From: Climacteris rufus
Taxonomy: Eukaryota; Chordata; Aves; Passeriformes; Climacteridae
Assembly (NCBI GenBank): GCA_013398175.1
Contig: VZRZ01000996.1
Coordinates: 2,339,339-2,403,338 of the forward strand
Reading direction: 5' to 3'
Length of the DNA: 64,000 nt
The notes under the pieces were generated by a model, which was not told the origin of the DNA, made no database searches, and saw nothing but the letters and a program-made list of their open reading frames with translations. A program made the position numbers and the translations under genes. Positions 14,081-26,663 of this stretch are shown piece after piece; position 1 is the stretch's first letter, and each line of letters begins with the position of its first letter.

Positions 14081-14410
14081 GTGGAGGTTTGGCAAAAATA
14101 AATGTTTTATCAGGAATTGTCCTTGCCAAACATAACATTTTCTCAGGAGCCAATCTTGGCAAAAGGAATGTTTTATCAGGAGCAGAACTTTGGAAAAAGT
14201 AACATTTATCAGAATTGGAGACTTAACAGAAAATGCCTTTTTATCAGGCATGAGGACCATGGCAATTGAAAGAGAAAAGCTTGCTGAAAGTGGAGTTTTA
14301 TCAGGAGTTTTGCTTGAGGAAAAATGGTGTTGCATGAAGGGCAGGAACTTTCCAGAAATAACTTTTTTTTAAGACGGGAGGATGGAAGAAAATCACATTT
14401 TATCAGAAAG
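14081..14410 (+). repeat. Degenerate 33-34 bp tandem array, block A
   Basis: A motif built around TTTTATCAGGAG recurs with its TATCAGG-like core at 14108, 14141, 14174, 14207, 14242, 14299 and 14401. The first three spacings are exactly 33 bp. The gap from 14299 to 14401 is 102 bp and holds two more decayed units, giving three 34-bp periods. The best-preserved part of the unit reads approximately AATAACATTTTATCAGGAGC, preceded by CTTGGCAAA. Read on the minus strand the first units stay open and give an 11-residue periodicity, with LLIKHSFCQDW followed by FLIKHLFLPN. I do not recognise the repeat family. Confidence 0.75.
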
Positions 14411-14477
14411 AAGGGGGAGGTATGGATTTAGTGAAATAGTGTGCTAACAGCTTCTGCCTTCCAATATGGGAAGCTTT

Positions 14478-14607
14478 GCTCCTGGAAAAACATTATTTGC
14501 ACACTGAGTACTTGCCCTAGCTAAAATGCTGGTTTTGACAAGCTGTGCTGCTGCTAAAATGTTATTTTTGGCAAGTTCACCTCTCAAAAAGATGTTTTTG
14601 AAAACTC
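14478..14607 (-). repeat. Same 33-34 bp repeat family, block B, inverted
   Basis: Four units (about 14478-14513, 14514-14546, 14547-14580, 14581-14607) match the block A unit only when read on the minus strand. The clearest case is 14556-14574, whose reverse complement TTGCCAAAAATAACATTTT matches 14123-14141 (TTGCCAAACATAACATTTT) at 18 of 19 positions. The minus strand of 14478-14485 also ends in CCAGGAGC, like the unit ends in block A. Blocks A and B therefore form an inverted repeat made of short tandem units. The flanks and the 14411-14477 spacer are too decayed to place. Confidence 0.7.
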
Positions 14608-15413
14608 TCTTCAGAGAGATGTGCAAATTGACTATAATACCTTCAGCAGAGCCAGGTACCTCTGTGAGCCAGCTTTTCATCTGTTTATTAGTTCTCCACG
14701 GCTTCCCTTCTGCTTTTTGCTTTATGGTGATGATGTTGATACACAGCACTTTGGATCCTGAAACACCATTCTATTTCCAAATGTAAGCCTCCTTCATCAT
14801 TTTGTTTCCCTTGACTGCTCACTGACTCAGAGTGGCTGACTCTCCTCCAAGTGTGTCTTATGCATCCTTTCCCACTGGGCCTCCCTCCCCACACGTGGAA
14901 GGCTGCTTATGCCTAGTTTCTAACTCCTCTAGTCAGCATTTGACCCCACTGGGATTGACATGTCCCTGAATGCAACGAAGGACCCAGTGGCAAAAACCAC
15001 ATGAGATGCTCTTCACTGTATCTTTTTCAGGTTGAAGGGGTTGATCACAAGAAACTGAACCTTTGGCAAAGTGCACTCTCACAAAAAGGGGCATGAGAGA
15101 GGAAGAAAATGACAGGCTAAGTCATTTAATACAGCTCCATATCTCATCATATCTCAGTCATGCTGTATAATACATTCATCTGCTTCCCATGGGAATTTTG
15201 GGCAAGTACCCAAGTCAAGAGTCTCCCATTCGTGTTATCTGTGGCTAACACCACAGTGAAGGAACTGGGACCAGGCATGCATGTAAGACTATAGCTTCTT
15301 AACAATTTTTTTGTTTGAATATAAAAGATGAGATGGAAAGCATTAATCACTATGACCGGATGGACAGAATTCTCTGTGGGCATTGCCAGAATTTGCAGGG
15401 CGTCATCAGAATC

Positions 15414-15443
15414 ACTCACTGTTTATTTACTCACTGTTTATTT
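15414..15443. repeat. 15-bp perfect tandem duplication
   Basis: ACTCACTGTTTATTT occurs twice back to back with no mismatch, a recent slippage-type duplication. Confidence 0.9.
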
Positions 15444-17050
15444 GCACTGGTGGGAAGTCATAAGAAAGGCTGACTCAATAGCTATTTTTAAGAAAGGTGA
15501 CAGGTGAGAGCTGGCTATCTCAGGCCACTCTTGTCCAGTCTTCCAGGTGCTGTAAGACACTTCCAGCAGGAATGAAATGGCTGGCTTTTTTGAGAAGGGA
15601 AGCTCTGAAACGGATTTAAACTTGAGCTCTTCTTTCAGGGTGTAAGAGAAACCATCCTGTAAGAAACTGGTGAATACAAACAAATAAGCATGTGTGATAA
15701 AGTATGTTAAGTACTTCAGTGAAAACAGGATATGGGACATGGAAAGCACATGAAAAAAAGCCCGTAGATCTGACCAAGAGGACAGTAATTTTCTTGCTGT
15801 CATAAGAGAGAATGTCCTTCAATGTTTCAAAATTCTCCCAGTGTGCATTGGCCTTTAATCCAGGTCTCACTGAAGCATTTCCTCATAAGAATATTGTGAA
15901 TTAATGTTATTGTATTGGAGTAGTGATTCACTGTAGCTGAAGTCACTGGGCTGTGATTGACTTACCACTTGTACTTTGTTCCCCTGATTGTTGAGTTATT
16001 CATGATTTATTACTCTACCCCCTCATATAATGTTCTGCTGTTTTATACTTTGAACTCTACATGTGAGAGAATTGGGATTGCCTTTTAATGGCAAGAAACT
16101 CAGGTAAAATTCAGCAGATCTAGGCAGTGAAGGCTTTTAGAAGAAACCATAGATGTCTGAATCCATCTTTTGTGACTACCAATAACAACTGGCAGAGACA
16201 TAATTCACAAAGCAGGGTAGGGTGGGTAATGTCTCCTCTTGGTACTAAGCAGCAGGACAACTGGGGGAGTTGATGGATTATTGACTGTCAAGGAAGGGTT
16301 TGGGAAAACTACATCTAGGTCTCTGACTACTGCATTTCCCTTCAGGTTAAAATGAATCTCCTACACCAAACACATTCTTATCTGAATCCATTAACTAAAT
16401 TTTGTCTTCAACTGGAAACTCTAGGAAACCACTTTCATGGAAATCTATTTGTATATGGTTTCAACCAGAAGCAGTAAATGCTTTCCAGTTCATTGGACAT
16501 TTTGCCCAGGTGACGTTAACCCAGATTCACAGCTGTGACATTTCTGCATGCCTGACCCTGCTGGAAAGGTTGGCTTGGCTCTCCTGGGCACCTCATTCAT
16601 GCTCTGCAAATCCAACCGTAGTACAGTGTTCTCCCAAGGGCTCCTCTGCAGAGCTGGGATGTTCCCTGCCTGCATTATACAGGTATAAGGTGCCCCTGCA
16701 GCAAAGTGCCCTGCCAATTTCAGCCTTGGAGCCGGAGTATCCCTAGAGTGCACACTGCTCCCCTCCGTGGGGAGTGCTTACTCTGCACTGTCCTTAAACA
16801 GGCAAGAGAGTGACAGGTGCAGCATCCAGAAGGCATCTGTCCTGGATATTTTCTGCTGGTTTTTTTCGGTTATTATAAAATACTTATTAATAACATTGGA
16901 TGGTTGTTGTTTTTTTCATTTGATTTCCAAAAGATGATTTGTAATATGGTGAGTGTGGTCTAGCCTTGTGCATGTATTGAGGGAGGTGAAGGCTATTTGT
17001 TTCAGGTTACACAAATACTTTACTTGAGCAGAACCAAAGCATGGCTGCTT

Positions 17051-17090
17051 AATAAAAAAATTTAAAAAAAAAAGAAAAAAAAGAAAAAAT
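17051..17090. repeat. A-rich low-complexity tract
   Basis: Almost uninterrupted A with a few T and G. There is no transposon body upstream ending in it, so I do not read it as a retroposon tail. Confidence 0.8.
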
Positions 17091-17789
17091 TATATTCTAT
17101 GCATAAACCAAACCCCAATGCCAAGTAGTTTCTGTCAGAAATTGTTTGCAGGGCTCCTTCCTTGTGTAGAATCTTTCTGTGCATCTCCAGCTGCAGTCCT
17201 ATCATAATCTTCCAGGACACACTGTGACAGAAGGACCCACAAGACCTTAGACCTCCCCACCAGAAATGACTGTCAGGCCGATGCCATGTGTTTATTATAG
17301 TAAGCTATGTCATTGACCCCAGGGGGACAAGGGCTTGGCTCCTGGCTATTGAAATTACCAATGATCTCTGTCTAAATAGCTGCTGCATTTACAGCTAGGC
17401 AGAAGATTTTAACAGCCGTGGAATAACTGAAGGGGGAACTTAAAGAAAAACTAATTTTTATTTTTGAGAACAGCGACAGATTAAAGTTCAGCTTCCCCCT
17501 CAAACCTTGTCTTTCTTGAACTCTTAGTATTGTAATAGCCTGCAAGGCAAACATTATATTCAATACTCTTCCCCTCCCTCATTCAGGCCTTTTTTGTCAT
17601 CTCCAAGAAAACCACAACACAAGCAATATTCTTGACTTGTTTTCTCTACCTACATTTCTATCTCTGAAAGCAATTGCAATGGTACATTTAAACAGCCGAT
17701 AGACATCTTAAAATCTAGCTTGTAGCTTCAGAAATCTTACTCTACCCTCTTTTGTAAATGCTACTTTATTTTGAGGATTTTTGTGTGGA

Positions 17790-17899
17790 TTTACTTTTTT
17801 TGGTTTCTTTTGTTGTTGTTTTGGTGTGTGGGGGGTTGTGTTTTGTTGTTGGGGGTTTGGTTTTGTGCTTTTTTTTGTTGTTTGCTTTTTTTTTTTCCT
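17790..17899. repeat. T/G-rich low-complexity tract
   Basis: About 110 bp made almost only of T and G, with TTG/TGTT units and two G-runs of 6 and 5. It translates to a spurious hydrophobic peptide. Confidence 0.85.
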
Positions 17900-20800
17900 T
17901 AAGGAGCTTTAACAAGGAGCCAGGAAACTCATTCAAGAAGTGGCCTACCGTTCTCTGAGAAAGTTCAAGCAGTTGTCAGGCTTAGGAACTACCAGACTTG
18001 ACTGTTGCACAGTATTTCTGTGATAACCATAGCATGCAGTTTAGCAGAAAATTAGATGTGAGCAATGTATATCTATAAGTACATTTTCTGATGTGGAAAG
18101 CTCATCCTATGGATTGGATGGTATTTCTCTTGAACCCACTGCAAGCAGCAGGGCTTGGTGCTCCCACTCCACAGTCCTGCTTCTCCATCCTGAGTGGCAG
18201 CCTCACTGCAGTGGTTACAGAAAGGATGGCATTTTTCCCTCCTTTGAATTTGCCTCTCTTTGGGGCTTTAAGTGAGACCATTAGTGTTATTGAACTTAGC
18301 ATTTGGCAGTTTATATATGATAAAAGGGTTATTACACAGTGATCCCTGTATGTTTAGGTCAGCTGTGGCAATCAATCAATGGACTCTTTGGCTTTGACAG
18401 CACATGCTTCCATAAAAAAATTCTTTGGCAGAGCCCTGTTAGCTAGTAATGACAGAGTAACCTCTGTCAAGTAATATACTTGATAAATTTTGCATGTGCT
18501 GTTGACTGACAGAAGCTCTGGCTTCCTGTCTGACCAGCATACACAGGCTTCAAAGAGCACAGAAACCCCTTTCTTCTCGCCAAAAGGAGTGCGTAAAATC
18601 CATGTGGGTAGAGTCAGACCTGCCTCTGAGTGGGGAATAAAACAATGCTGCACAAGGGAGAGATGCTTTTATTCCTTTACAAAGCTAAACTTGCTCTTTC
18701 CCCTTTGCTTGCCTTTCCCTGTCATTCACAATTATCCGAGACTTGCTGGCTTCACACACTTGGCTGTGCATAACACCCTCCTGTGTGAGTGGTCCAGGCT
18801 GAAGGGAGAAGTCTCTCCGGTCCCCATCTCTGGGATCTGGCTGCACGGCTGCCCTTTGTTTAGTCTGGGCGGAGGCGGTAATTGTCTGCAGCTGCGGCTC
18901 TTGCTTCCTCACTTGCCTTGGATAGCTCTGGAGGTGCAGCTACGATGGGTCCACAGAGGCATCCCAGGGTTTCTTAGCTTGCTGATGCTCATCAGGATGT
19001 TGGTATGGTCCAGCAGTAAGGGGCTGAGGCTGCCACTGGCAAGGCCAGCTTGCTGCTGCTGTCAACACAGGTAGCTTAGGTGTGTGAGGCTGCAGGGAAG
19101 GCCAAACAGACCTCCACCAACATCTGTGCTATTGTTGGGGAAAAAAGGTCTGCTGGGCTCTCACCTTGCAGTGCCCTGACCATGCACAGAGGGGAGGCAC
19201 AAGGAGGTTTCTAGCCAGCCACTTCACTGGTGACTTCTCAATATCATGTCCAGGCATAGAGCACAGCAGGCTTCAACCCTTCCTCTTTCATCTGCTCCTT
19301 CAATACCAGTTTGCATTTCACATAGATAACAATGGCTGTTTTTAGTGGGTTATGAAAAATTAAATTTCTTTGTGAGCAAGCAGAGCTCACATGAAAGACT
19401 CTTAAATCCATTTGCTACCTAACTAATCACGCGAATCTGTTTGTTTTGGAGAGAAGGGGTTTTCATCACATGCTTCCCCAGGGGCACAATCTGATTAGAT
19501 GGGATTAAGCTTGAAAACAATCCTAATCTTAACTGCAGCCATACACAAAGACCGTCAAGTGATTGTGTGATCCCAGCTCCCGCACTCAGCTGTGTAAGGC
19601 AGACTCATGAGGGAAGAGGTCACAGCAGCACCCCACTGCCACTTACCATATGGACTAATTGGAGTGCAATTTAAAGGGATTCCAGTGCTCACTTGTCAAC
19701 AGGTGTTCTTTAGGCTATACCAATCAAAACAATCCTGTTTATGAAAAATGTTATTTAAAACCAACATGTAGGCTGCAATAATAGAGGCACAGTTTCTCAG
19801 CAAGTGCAACATCATTCAGTGAAAACTGTCCAGAATGAGAAAAAGTAAACCTAGACCCCAACTGCATGTGTACTCATGAGTTCAAACCATTGCATTTAGA
19901 AAAGACAGCATTTTCTACCTTTAAAATACTCTTCTATTTTCCGTATAGATATCTACTTACAGCAGCAGGGGTTCTCGTGGCAGTACCAAAGTCAAATGTG
20001 GACTGAGAGTCTGAAAGACTATCTAAACATAAATTTGCTATCTGTATTTTCGATTTGCTATGAACATACTTTAGGCTTTCAAGCAAAATGCAAAATGATG
20101 ACACAGGCAGTTAAATAATACTCATCATCCATCTGTCATTTATTAGGTAAAGGACCACTACAGAACTTAAAGTATAATAAATCTACAAAATACATTTCTG
20201 CTTTTTTTCTCTCCAGCCTAAACTTGGAAACCATATTAGAGTTGTTGCATGGAGAGCTTTTAATTCTGAACAGAAGAGAGTATTTCCACAATTAATCAGA
20301 ATAATGAAAAGTGCTAAACTTTGGAAATGTAAAGAATATAGCAATTCAAACCAGCCTTAAAACTTCTGAGATGTGGAAGATTTAAAGGTTAATATTTCTT
20401 CTGGTGGGATACAGAAATCTTGATGAGATCATTTTATATGGTGAAGTATGTGGTTGCACAGAAATAGTGCTTCATTTATTCACAATGGGAAACATAATTT
20501 TCAGTCAGAAAATTTAAAAATTATAATTTCAAAAATATGTTGGAGAAATACATTCGTAATCAGTTCAAAAGTAATTTCTGATGGAGACAGATCTGAAAAG
20601 ATCCATTTCAATAATTTTTGTACTATGTAAAGAGTTCAGTATGTACATGTGGTGATTAATTAGGTACATTCTATCTGACTACTCATTATGTGGAGCTTGA
20701 AATGGTGAGGGAGGATTGTTGTAGGTGGACTTAAACGTGCCCTTAAAATACAGGCTTGAGAATAAAATTCTGGGTTTTTTACTAAAAAGAGTATAAGCTG

Positions 20801-21668
20801 AATGAATATTTTGTCCCCTGTAATTAAAATTTACTGGTTTGTATGTGCCTATTCCATCTCCTACTGCATTTAAAATGTTACAGAAGAAATTCAATTCTTC
20901 ACCAAAATAGTCTTAAGTAACATTTTGAGAGAGGTATAAACTGTTCCTCCCCATCTTCAGTCTGCAAATGTGGTTGGAATATAGTTTTAAGCAGGATGAA
21001 GGATTAAACAAACAAGAAAATAATGAAAAGTGAAAATATACACACTGTGCAAAAGCATGGTCAAATACATTTTGCTTTGTATAAACTTCACCCAGTCTAC
21101 GTGGGTTTTAACATATTTCCATGACTTTAAATATGAAAACATCTTAAAGCACAGCCCATGGGAAACCCAAGCTTGATTAGTTTTACCTTTTAGTACAGCC
21201 TGCAGAGTGTAAAACACAGCACATCAGAATTGAATTTGTCATCTCCAGACCTCACAAGAATTTTAGGAACTAAATGGTTAGGAAGCATCCTGGTACTTCT
21301 CTTTGCTTTAATCATAGTAGAAGTTTCAATTTAAACATTCAGGAAATCTCCCTTATTTAAAGCAATCAACTCGTTCCTAACAGGGTCTGGCTTTACTGTG
21401 TTTAATTTTTTGGCATCATGCAAAACTTGATTGGTTGCAGTCAGTGCGTGAACAGGTCCTCTCCTTCCCCTTTCTCCCCAGAAAATGTAAAATATCCCCA
21501 GATCTTTGCTGCATCATTATCAGCCCTACACATCCTAGCACGTGTGCAAACCAAAGAGATATACTGCAAAATCGCAGTGGAAAATGTACATAATAACTAA
21601 TGCAGCCAAGGAAACCTTGTTGCCAAATATCTCTCCTACATTTTTCAGCTACAAAACCTCAGACTCTG

Positions 21669-21686
21669 TTTTTTTTTTTTTTTTTT
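21669..21686. repeat. Homopolymer T18
   Basis: An uninterrupted run of 18 T. No adjacent element explains it. Confidence 0.9.
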
Positions 21687-22895
21687 GTCTAGTAATTCAA
21701 CTTTCTTGATGGTTATTTTGAGTCTGCCTCTTATCCGATTAGCTGTATATCCACAACACTTTTCTAAGATTGCAGCCTACTCTGGATGAAAGGAAAAAGC
21801 AGTCACCTTCCCTCCTTCTTTGACCTGTGCTGTTGGTATTCACAGAAATGAGATTGCATGCTCAGAGAAAGAGCCTTCGGTGAGCCCTGAGGCTGGATAT
21901 CAGGTCTAACATTTTAACACAAGCACTGGTGATTGACCACAAAATAAGATGTAACTCCCAGCTAAAGACAGTGGGTAGGTTGCACCATAAGTAGAATTTA
22001 ATATGCCACTTCCAAAATTACTTCATCTGATAAAATACCTACAGTCAAGTCTCACATGGAAACCACAGAATTTTAGGAATCCAGAAAGGTGATGCCTTGG
22101 ACCAGTCTCCTCCAACTCTGAATTGCACTTACAAGACCCAGGTCTGTGGATGAGTCCATCATAGATTGGGTGAGTTCATGCCAGAAGAGTTCACACTCAG
22201 GGTCAGGGGAGGATGCCCTAAACCAGACAGATTTGAAGAACATCAAGCAGTAAAACAAGTTTGAGCTGTCTTCGTTTGCATATTTTGCCACAGGGCAGGG
22301 CAAAAGGTGAAGCTACAACACACAGCTATTCTAAAACTGGGAGGTCACATTGCTCATTAACTTTTCTGTGCAGCTGTTTGGAATGGCAAATTCAATGTCT
22401 CACATGGGAAACCACTGAGCTGCAGGCAACCAAACCGAGCCAATTCCATTTTTCCTCTTTCCTTCATGATGTTTTTACTTTTAACAAGAATAAGTATTTT
22501 AAATTTTTTTTCAGCCAACATCCACCCTGTGTTAAATCCCATGGAAAGCCACAGAGTGATAAGCAGACAGTGCTGCTGCTCACAGTAACCATGCTTCTAT
22601 ACCACTTCTTCCTTGATGAGTTTTATTCAGTCAGCAGAACTAGATTCAGGCAACTTCTTCTTTTTTGGGGTAGGGAGGGATAATTAAACAGTTTTATGTC
22701 AAAATGTTTGGTTGTTTTGGGTTTTTTTCACTTGTCTTAGACTGTTCTAATGTGACTTTGCTGATGCTGCCTAGGTGGTTGGAAAGATAACCTCACAAGG
22801 TAGGAAAAGTGCTGGGGTAGAGGTTAGCTTAGAAGTATGCTAGTTTTCTAAAGAATACTGCTTCAATTTTACACAACTAACACAAATTAGAAGTG

Positions 22896-22919
22896 GTACT
22901 TAAGTACTTAAGTACTTAG
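22896..22919. repeat. Tandem palindromic octamer GTACTTAA x3
   Basis: Three consecutive near-perfect copies of GTACTTAA. The unit is nearly self-complementary (TTAAGTACTTAA is a perfect palindrome), so the tract is a tandem and an inverted repeat at once. Confidence 0.85.
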
Positions 22920-24921
22920 TGTTTACAGATAAGTGTTTCACTGATGATATACTAATAAAAAATGCACACATTTTCAGATTCATACAGTTTCTAGTATTTG
23001 CAAAGTCTATAAAGACTGTGTATCTGACTTCTTTTGTTTTCATTTGTAAGCATACTTATATCAGAGAGCTTAATAACTAATAATGCTGAAATACCCATCA
23101 GAAAGAAATTACTTCATCTTCCTAAACTTCTATGGACATTTTTGAGACCAAATTTACTCCAGTAAGTTGTTGCAGTTCCCACAAGTACTTCCAACATAGA
23201 TTTTTTTATTACTGTATTTTCTTATATTTTTCCTCAACTTTATCCAGACATCTAGATCCAAATACAAAACCTAGGACCACGAACATGGAAGCTATTTGTC
23301 TAACTCTTTGAAATACTTAAACTTATATATGTATCTCTGAAAGCTATGAAAACTGTCTTCTACAGGTAGAAAAACTCTCACCTTTAATTTGTACTGGGAT
23401 TGTTACAAATGTTATTACTTATAGATGAATCAACATAATTAAAGTCAAGATAATAAAATATCTATAAAATGATAAATATTGTTAGCTTATGCAAATGGTA
23501 ACACTGTAGTCCCCATATCAGGAAAAGCTTTCAGAATGTTGGCTGTTAAGGTTTATTTCTTCGGTACTTTCCCAGTCTAAAATTGAACCATCCTTGGCAC
23601 TGATTTGAACAGGGTATCTGTGCTTATCTGATCACAAAAAAATCACATCACTAAAAAGGTGTTTTGAAATTGTCAGAACAGCCATTAGGCTTGTACTGAG
23701 GAGTTGGCATTGCCTGGTGTGAAACTACGCTGCATTTTTCACCTTGCAGTAGTTTTCTTGCCTACAGCTGCAATCTACCAAAACTGAAGTTGTATTATGT
23801 ATCCTAGGTCCTCTCACACTTTTGGAGTGGAGATGAACCTCCACATAGAACTCCTCCTTTATGACTCTGCTGACCAGTGTTGCTTATAAAGTTCAAAATC
23901 AAGCACAAAATAAATTAATGTTCCTGTTTCCAAGAGGCTTAGCCTCAAATTTTGCTTTCAACAACTGGGTAGCTTGCTATTATTTATTCTGGATAAGCAG
24001 GTTTTGGCCTTTATCTCATATTGGTAGTCATGTCAAATTGAAAGGTGTGAATCTGATAGAAAAAAAGAAAATCTAAGCAGAGGTTATAGACAGAATATGC
24101 ACAGTATGAGGAATTAAACCTATATGGAATGCAGATTTGCAGTGTGGTGTTTCTATGAAGAAATATATCCATATTAAATAACTTGAACTTTAGGAAGACC
24201 CTAAGTCTTAACGAAAACTAAAAAAAGCCTTACACTGTAAAGATGGAAATCTCTCTATACAAAGGCCTATCAGGTCAAATTCCAAAGCTTTCAATAATTA
24301 TTGTATAAATCTGGATTAAAGTCTTTGAAATCAGTGAGCTTGCTTTATTGGCACAACTAGGGGAAAAACTGGGACACTGTAAAAAAAATGTTAATAAACA
24401 TCTATCTAGGCAATTTTAAGATAAAAGAAAGGTCTAAGATGTTAGATGCAATCTCTTGTAATGATTGATACATTAAAAGATTTATAGCTTCAAACTGCCA
24501 GCTCAGATATTACATTATATACTTACATAATACTTATATACTTATTATATCTGAATTCTAGAATAATATCAAGAAATTTATTGCCAACACTGAAACTTTC
24601 AGAGAATATTGTTCTTAGAGATGCATAGAGCATATTGAATCATCTTTTTAAATTATTTTGTCATATTCCTTGCTGTACTGAAAATGTTGTTTCACACATT
24701 AAATAGGCAACTAGCAACAGACCATACAGAACATTTGCAATCTACAGTAATCCAGAAAGGACTGACCAAGTTGAGAGAAAGCTGAAAAAGGGTTAACACA
24801 GGAAAGAGCATATTTAAAATATCAGAACATAGCTGAATCATGTTATGTCATTGGAAGGCCTACTCCAATACTTTTAGATATTTTCCGCTTTTTTTAGGTT
24901 TCCTTAAAAAAACCCCTGATC

Positions 24922-24947
24922 TATACATACATATATATGTATGTATA
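24922..24947. repeat. 26-bp perfect palindrome
   Basis: Bases 24922-24947 equal their own reverse complement, with no spacer. The centre is the alternating CATATATATG, with flanking TATACATA and its complement. It could extrude as a cruciform or simply be an interrupted (TA/CA) microsatellite. Confidence 0.85.
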
Positions 24948-25186
24948 TACATATGAATTGATATATTTACTATGAGTTATGTAGTAAACATAATTAAAGC
25001 TAAAATTCAAAAATCCATTTTAAACACAAAACAGACTAAAATACATTAAGCAATCATTTTTGTAGTTTTCATTTAACCTTTTAGGATAACAGCAGTTTTT
25101 CCTTCTGTGCATTCCTGAATCTGTAGTTGCTTGCTGAGAGAAGACAGAGGCTAGAAATTCTTAAGTAACTTAGTAGATTTGTAACT

Positions 25187-25200
25187 TAAGTAATTACTTA
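25187..25200. repeat. 14-bp perfect palindrome TAAGTAATTACTTA
   Basis: A spacer-free palindrome with an AATT centre. Two further CTTAAGTAA/GTAACTTAAG-like pieces lie within 40 bp upstream, forming a small cluster. Confidence 0.8.
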
Positions 25201-26663
25201 GACTTGTGGAATTTATTTCTCTAATGAATTTATTTCTTCTTTATTTCTCCCTGTTAGAATTAAATTTTTAAAAACACTAACAAAATATACTTTTCCTTTT
25301 TTTTCAGATCTGTTTTTTTCTTTAGTTTCAGCCTGTTGTGGCACACTTAAAGCCAATTTTCATAGACCTTGTTTACATTAATTGACCTTGTGGAATTTTC
25401 CACTGGCTTAAAGTTGTAGCACACAACACCTCCAAAATGCAGACTCCGAGGGTCTTGCCTGAATTAAGTAATCTTCAACAGTCAGGCATGCAAACTCCCT
25501 CACATAAAAACAGAGGCTTTTAAATGGATTAAGTTAATGAGAGGGATCATAATCACTAACCAAGTTTCTCAATTCCATTAAGTGCCAATAACACTAAAAG
25601 AGGTCCTGAAATCCCATGATACCAGAGAGTGAAGGATATCTGTAAGGAGCTGTAGAGCTTCTTACTGGGAGCACCATCTGAAACAAATGGGAGGTAGACA
25701 GGTTTGTGGAATCAAGGCTGGAGTGGGCATTGCTTTGGTCTAGGGGAAAAACCCAGAAAGGGCTGTGCCCTGAACCTCTGGGGATGGCAATTCCACAAAG
25801 ACTGAAGTTCCTCAAAGGTGTCGTTTCTGCCACTGCTTTGGCCATGAAATCTGAGTTGTATAGAGTATCACATGTGTTGAACTCAGACAACAAAGAATCC
25901 AAAAGATGGGGGCACCTGAAAAATTTGGGTCATATTTCTCTGAACACCATCTTTGCCCCAGAGGTCCATATACTAATAATTCACTTTGTAGTAAGACAAT
26001 CTTTATTAAGGTCAAAATAACATTGCAAAAAATATAAATCTTTCTCATTGTGAAGAATAATGTCAAGCAGGGGAATAAACATAAATTACAATTACAATAT
26101 ATGTATAAAATCAACAATACAATATGGTTTATGAGTACAGCCTGTGATCCCATGATTCAAGATGCTGGTAGGTCCAACTAGGATATATAATTATAATAAA
26201 GCCAGGTTTTTCAGAGTGACCTATTTGGAAAACATATGTTATTATTAAGTCACTAGTGCATTCACTGGATGTAAATCAATCTTTTCACTGTAGGTGCTGA
26301 CAATGGCAGCTTTGGACATGACAAAATTTTATTATATCAGAGCATCAGCATTCCCACCTGCAATCTTCATTTATTATTTGCATGTTTGGGTTTTGACCAA
26401 GACACCTCCCAAAAATGGCAACTTTCTTCTGTCTCAGTGTGGCCTTCCTGTTATTATACAGCCTTTTCCTTTAGCTCTTACTCTATTAATTACTGCTGCT
26501 TTGCCTGTCATTAACTTAGCTTCTATATCAGACAAAATCACAGTCAGGTTCAAAAGACTTTTACTCCTTTTTTTCATTACTGCCCAGAGAGGTTACAAAG
26601 TTGTTAGCTGACAATGAAGCATTTAGTCCTGCTATTTTACTATAATGAGACCTTGAGTCCAAG

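Larger units (their letters stand above)
14608..26663. other. Noncoding unique DNA with simple repeats
   Basis: No gene or recognised transposon. It includes the longest open frame of the window (18490-19074, 194 codons), which has no recognisable domain and is crossed by open frames on the other strand. Local content is listed separately: a 15-bp duplication, an A-rich tract, a GT-rich tract, a T18 run, and the palindromes at 22.9, 24.9 and 25.2 kb. The 19.36-19.75 kb block has dense transcription-factor-like motifs. A faint repeat-like stretch at 22.05-22.13 kb could not be assigned. Confidence 0.65.

Noticed and set aside
17820..17860. Possible G-quadruplex in the GT-rich tract
   Set aside because: Only two clear G-runs lie within loop distance. 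The four runs needed are not present.
18490..19074. Longest open frame, 194 codons, plus strand
   Set aside because: No domain, low-complexity or signal features recognised. It is crossed by long open frames on the opposite strand, shows no exon-like edges, and its length is reachable by chance in 64 kb.
22045..22130. Stretch vaguely similar to a CR1 3' end (complement strand)
   Set aside because: Only scattered words match and the tail motif is absent. It may be a very old element, but I cannot support it.
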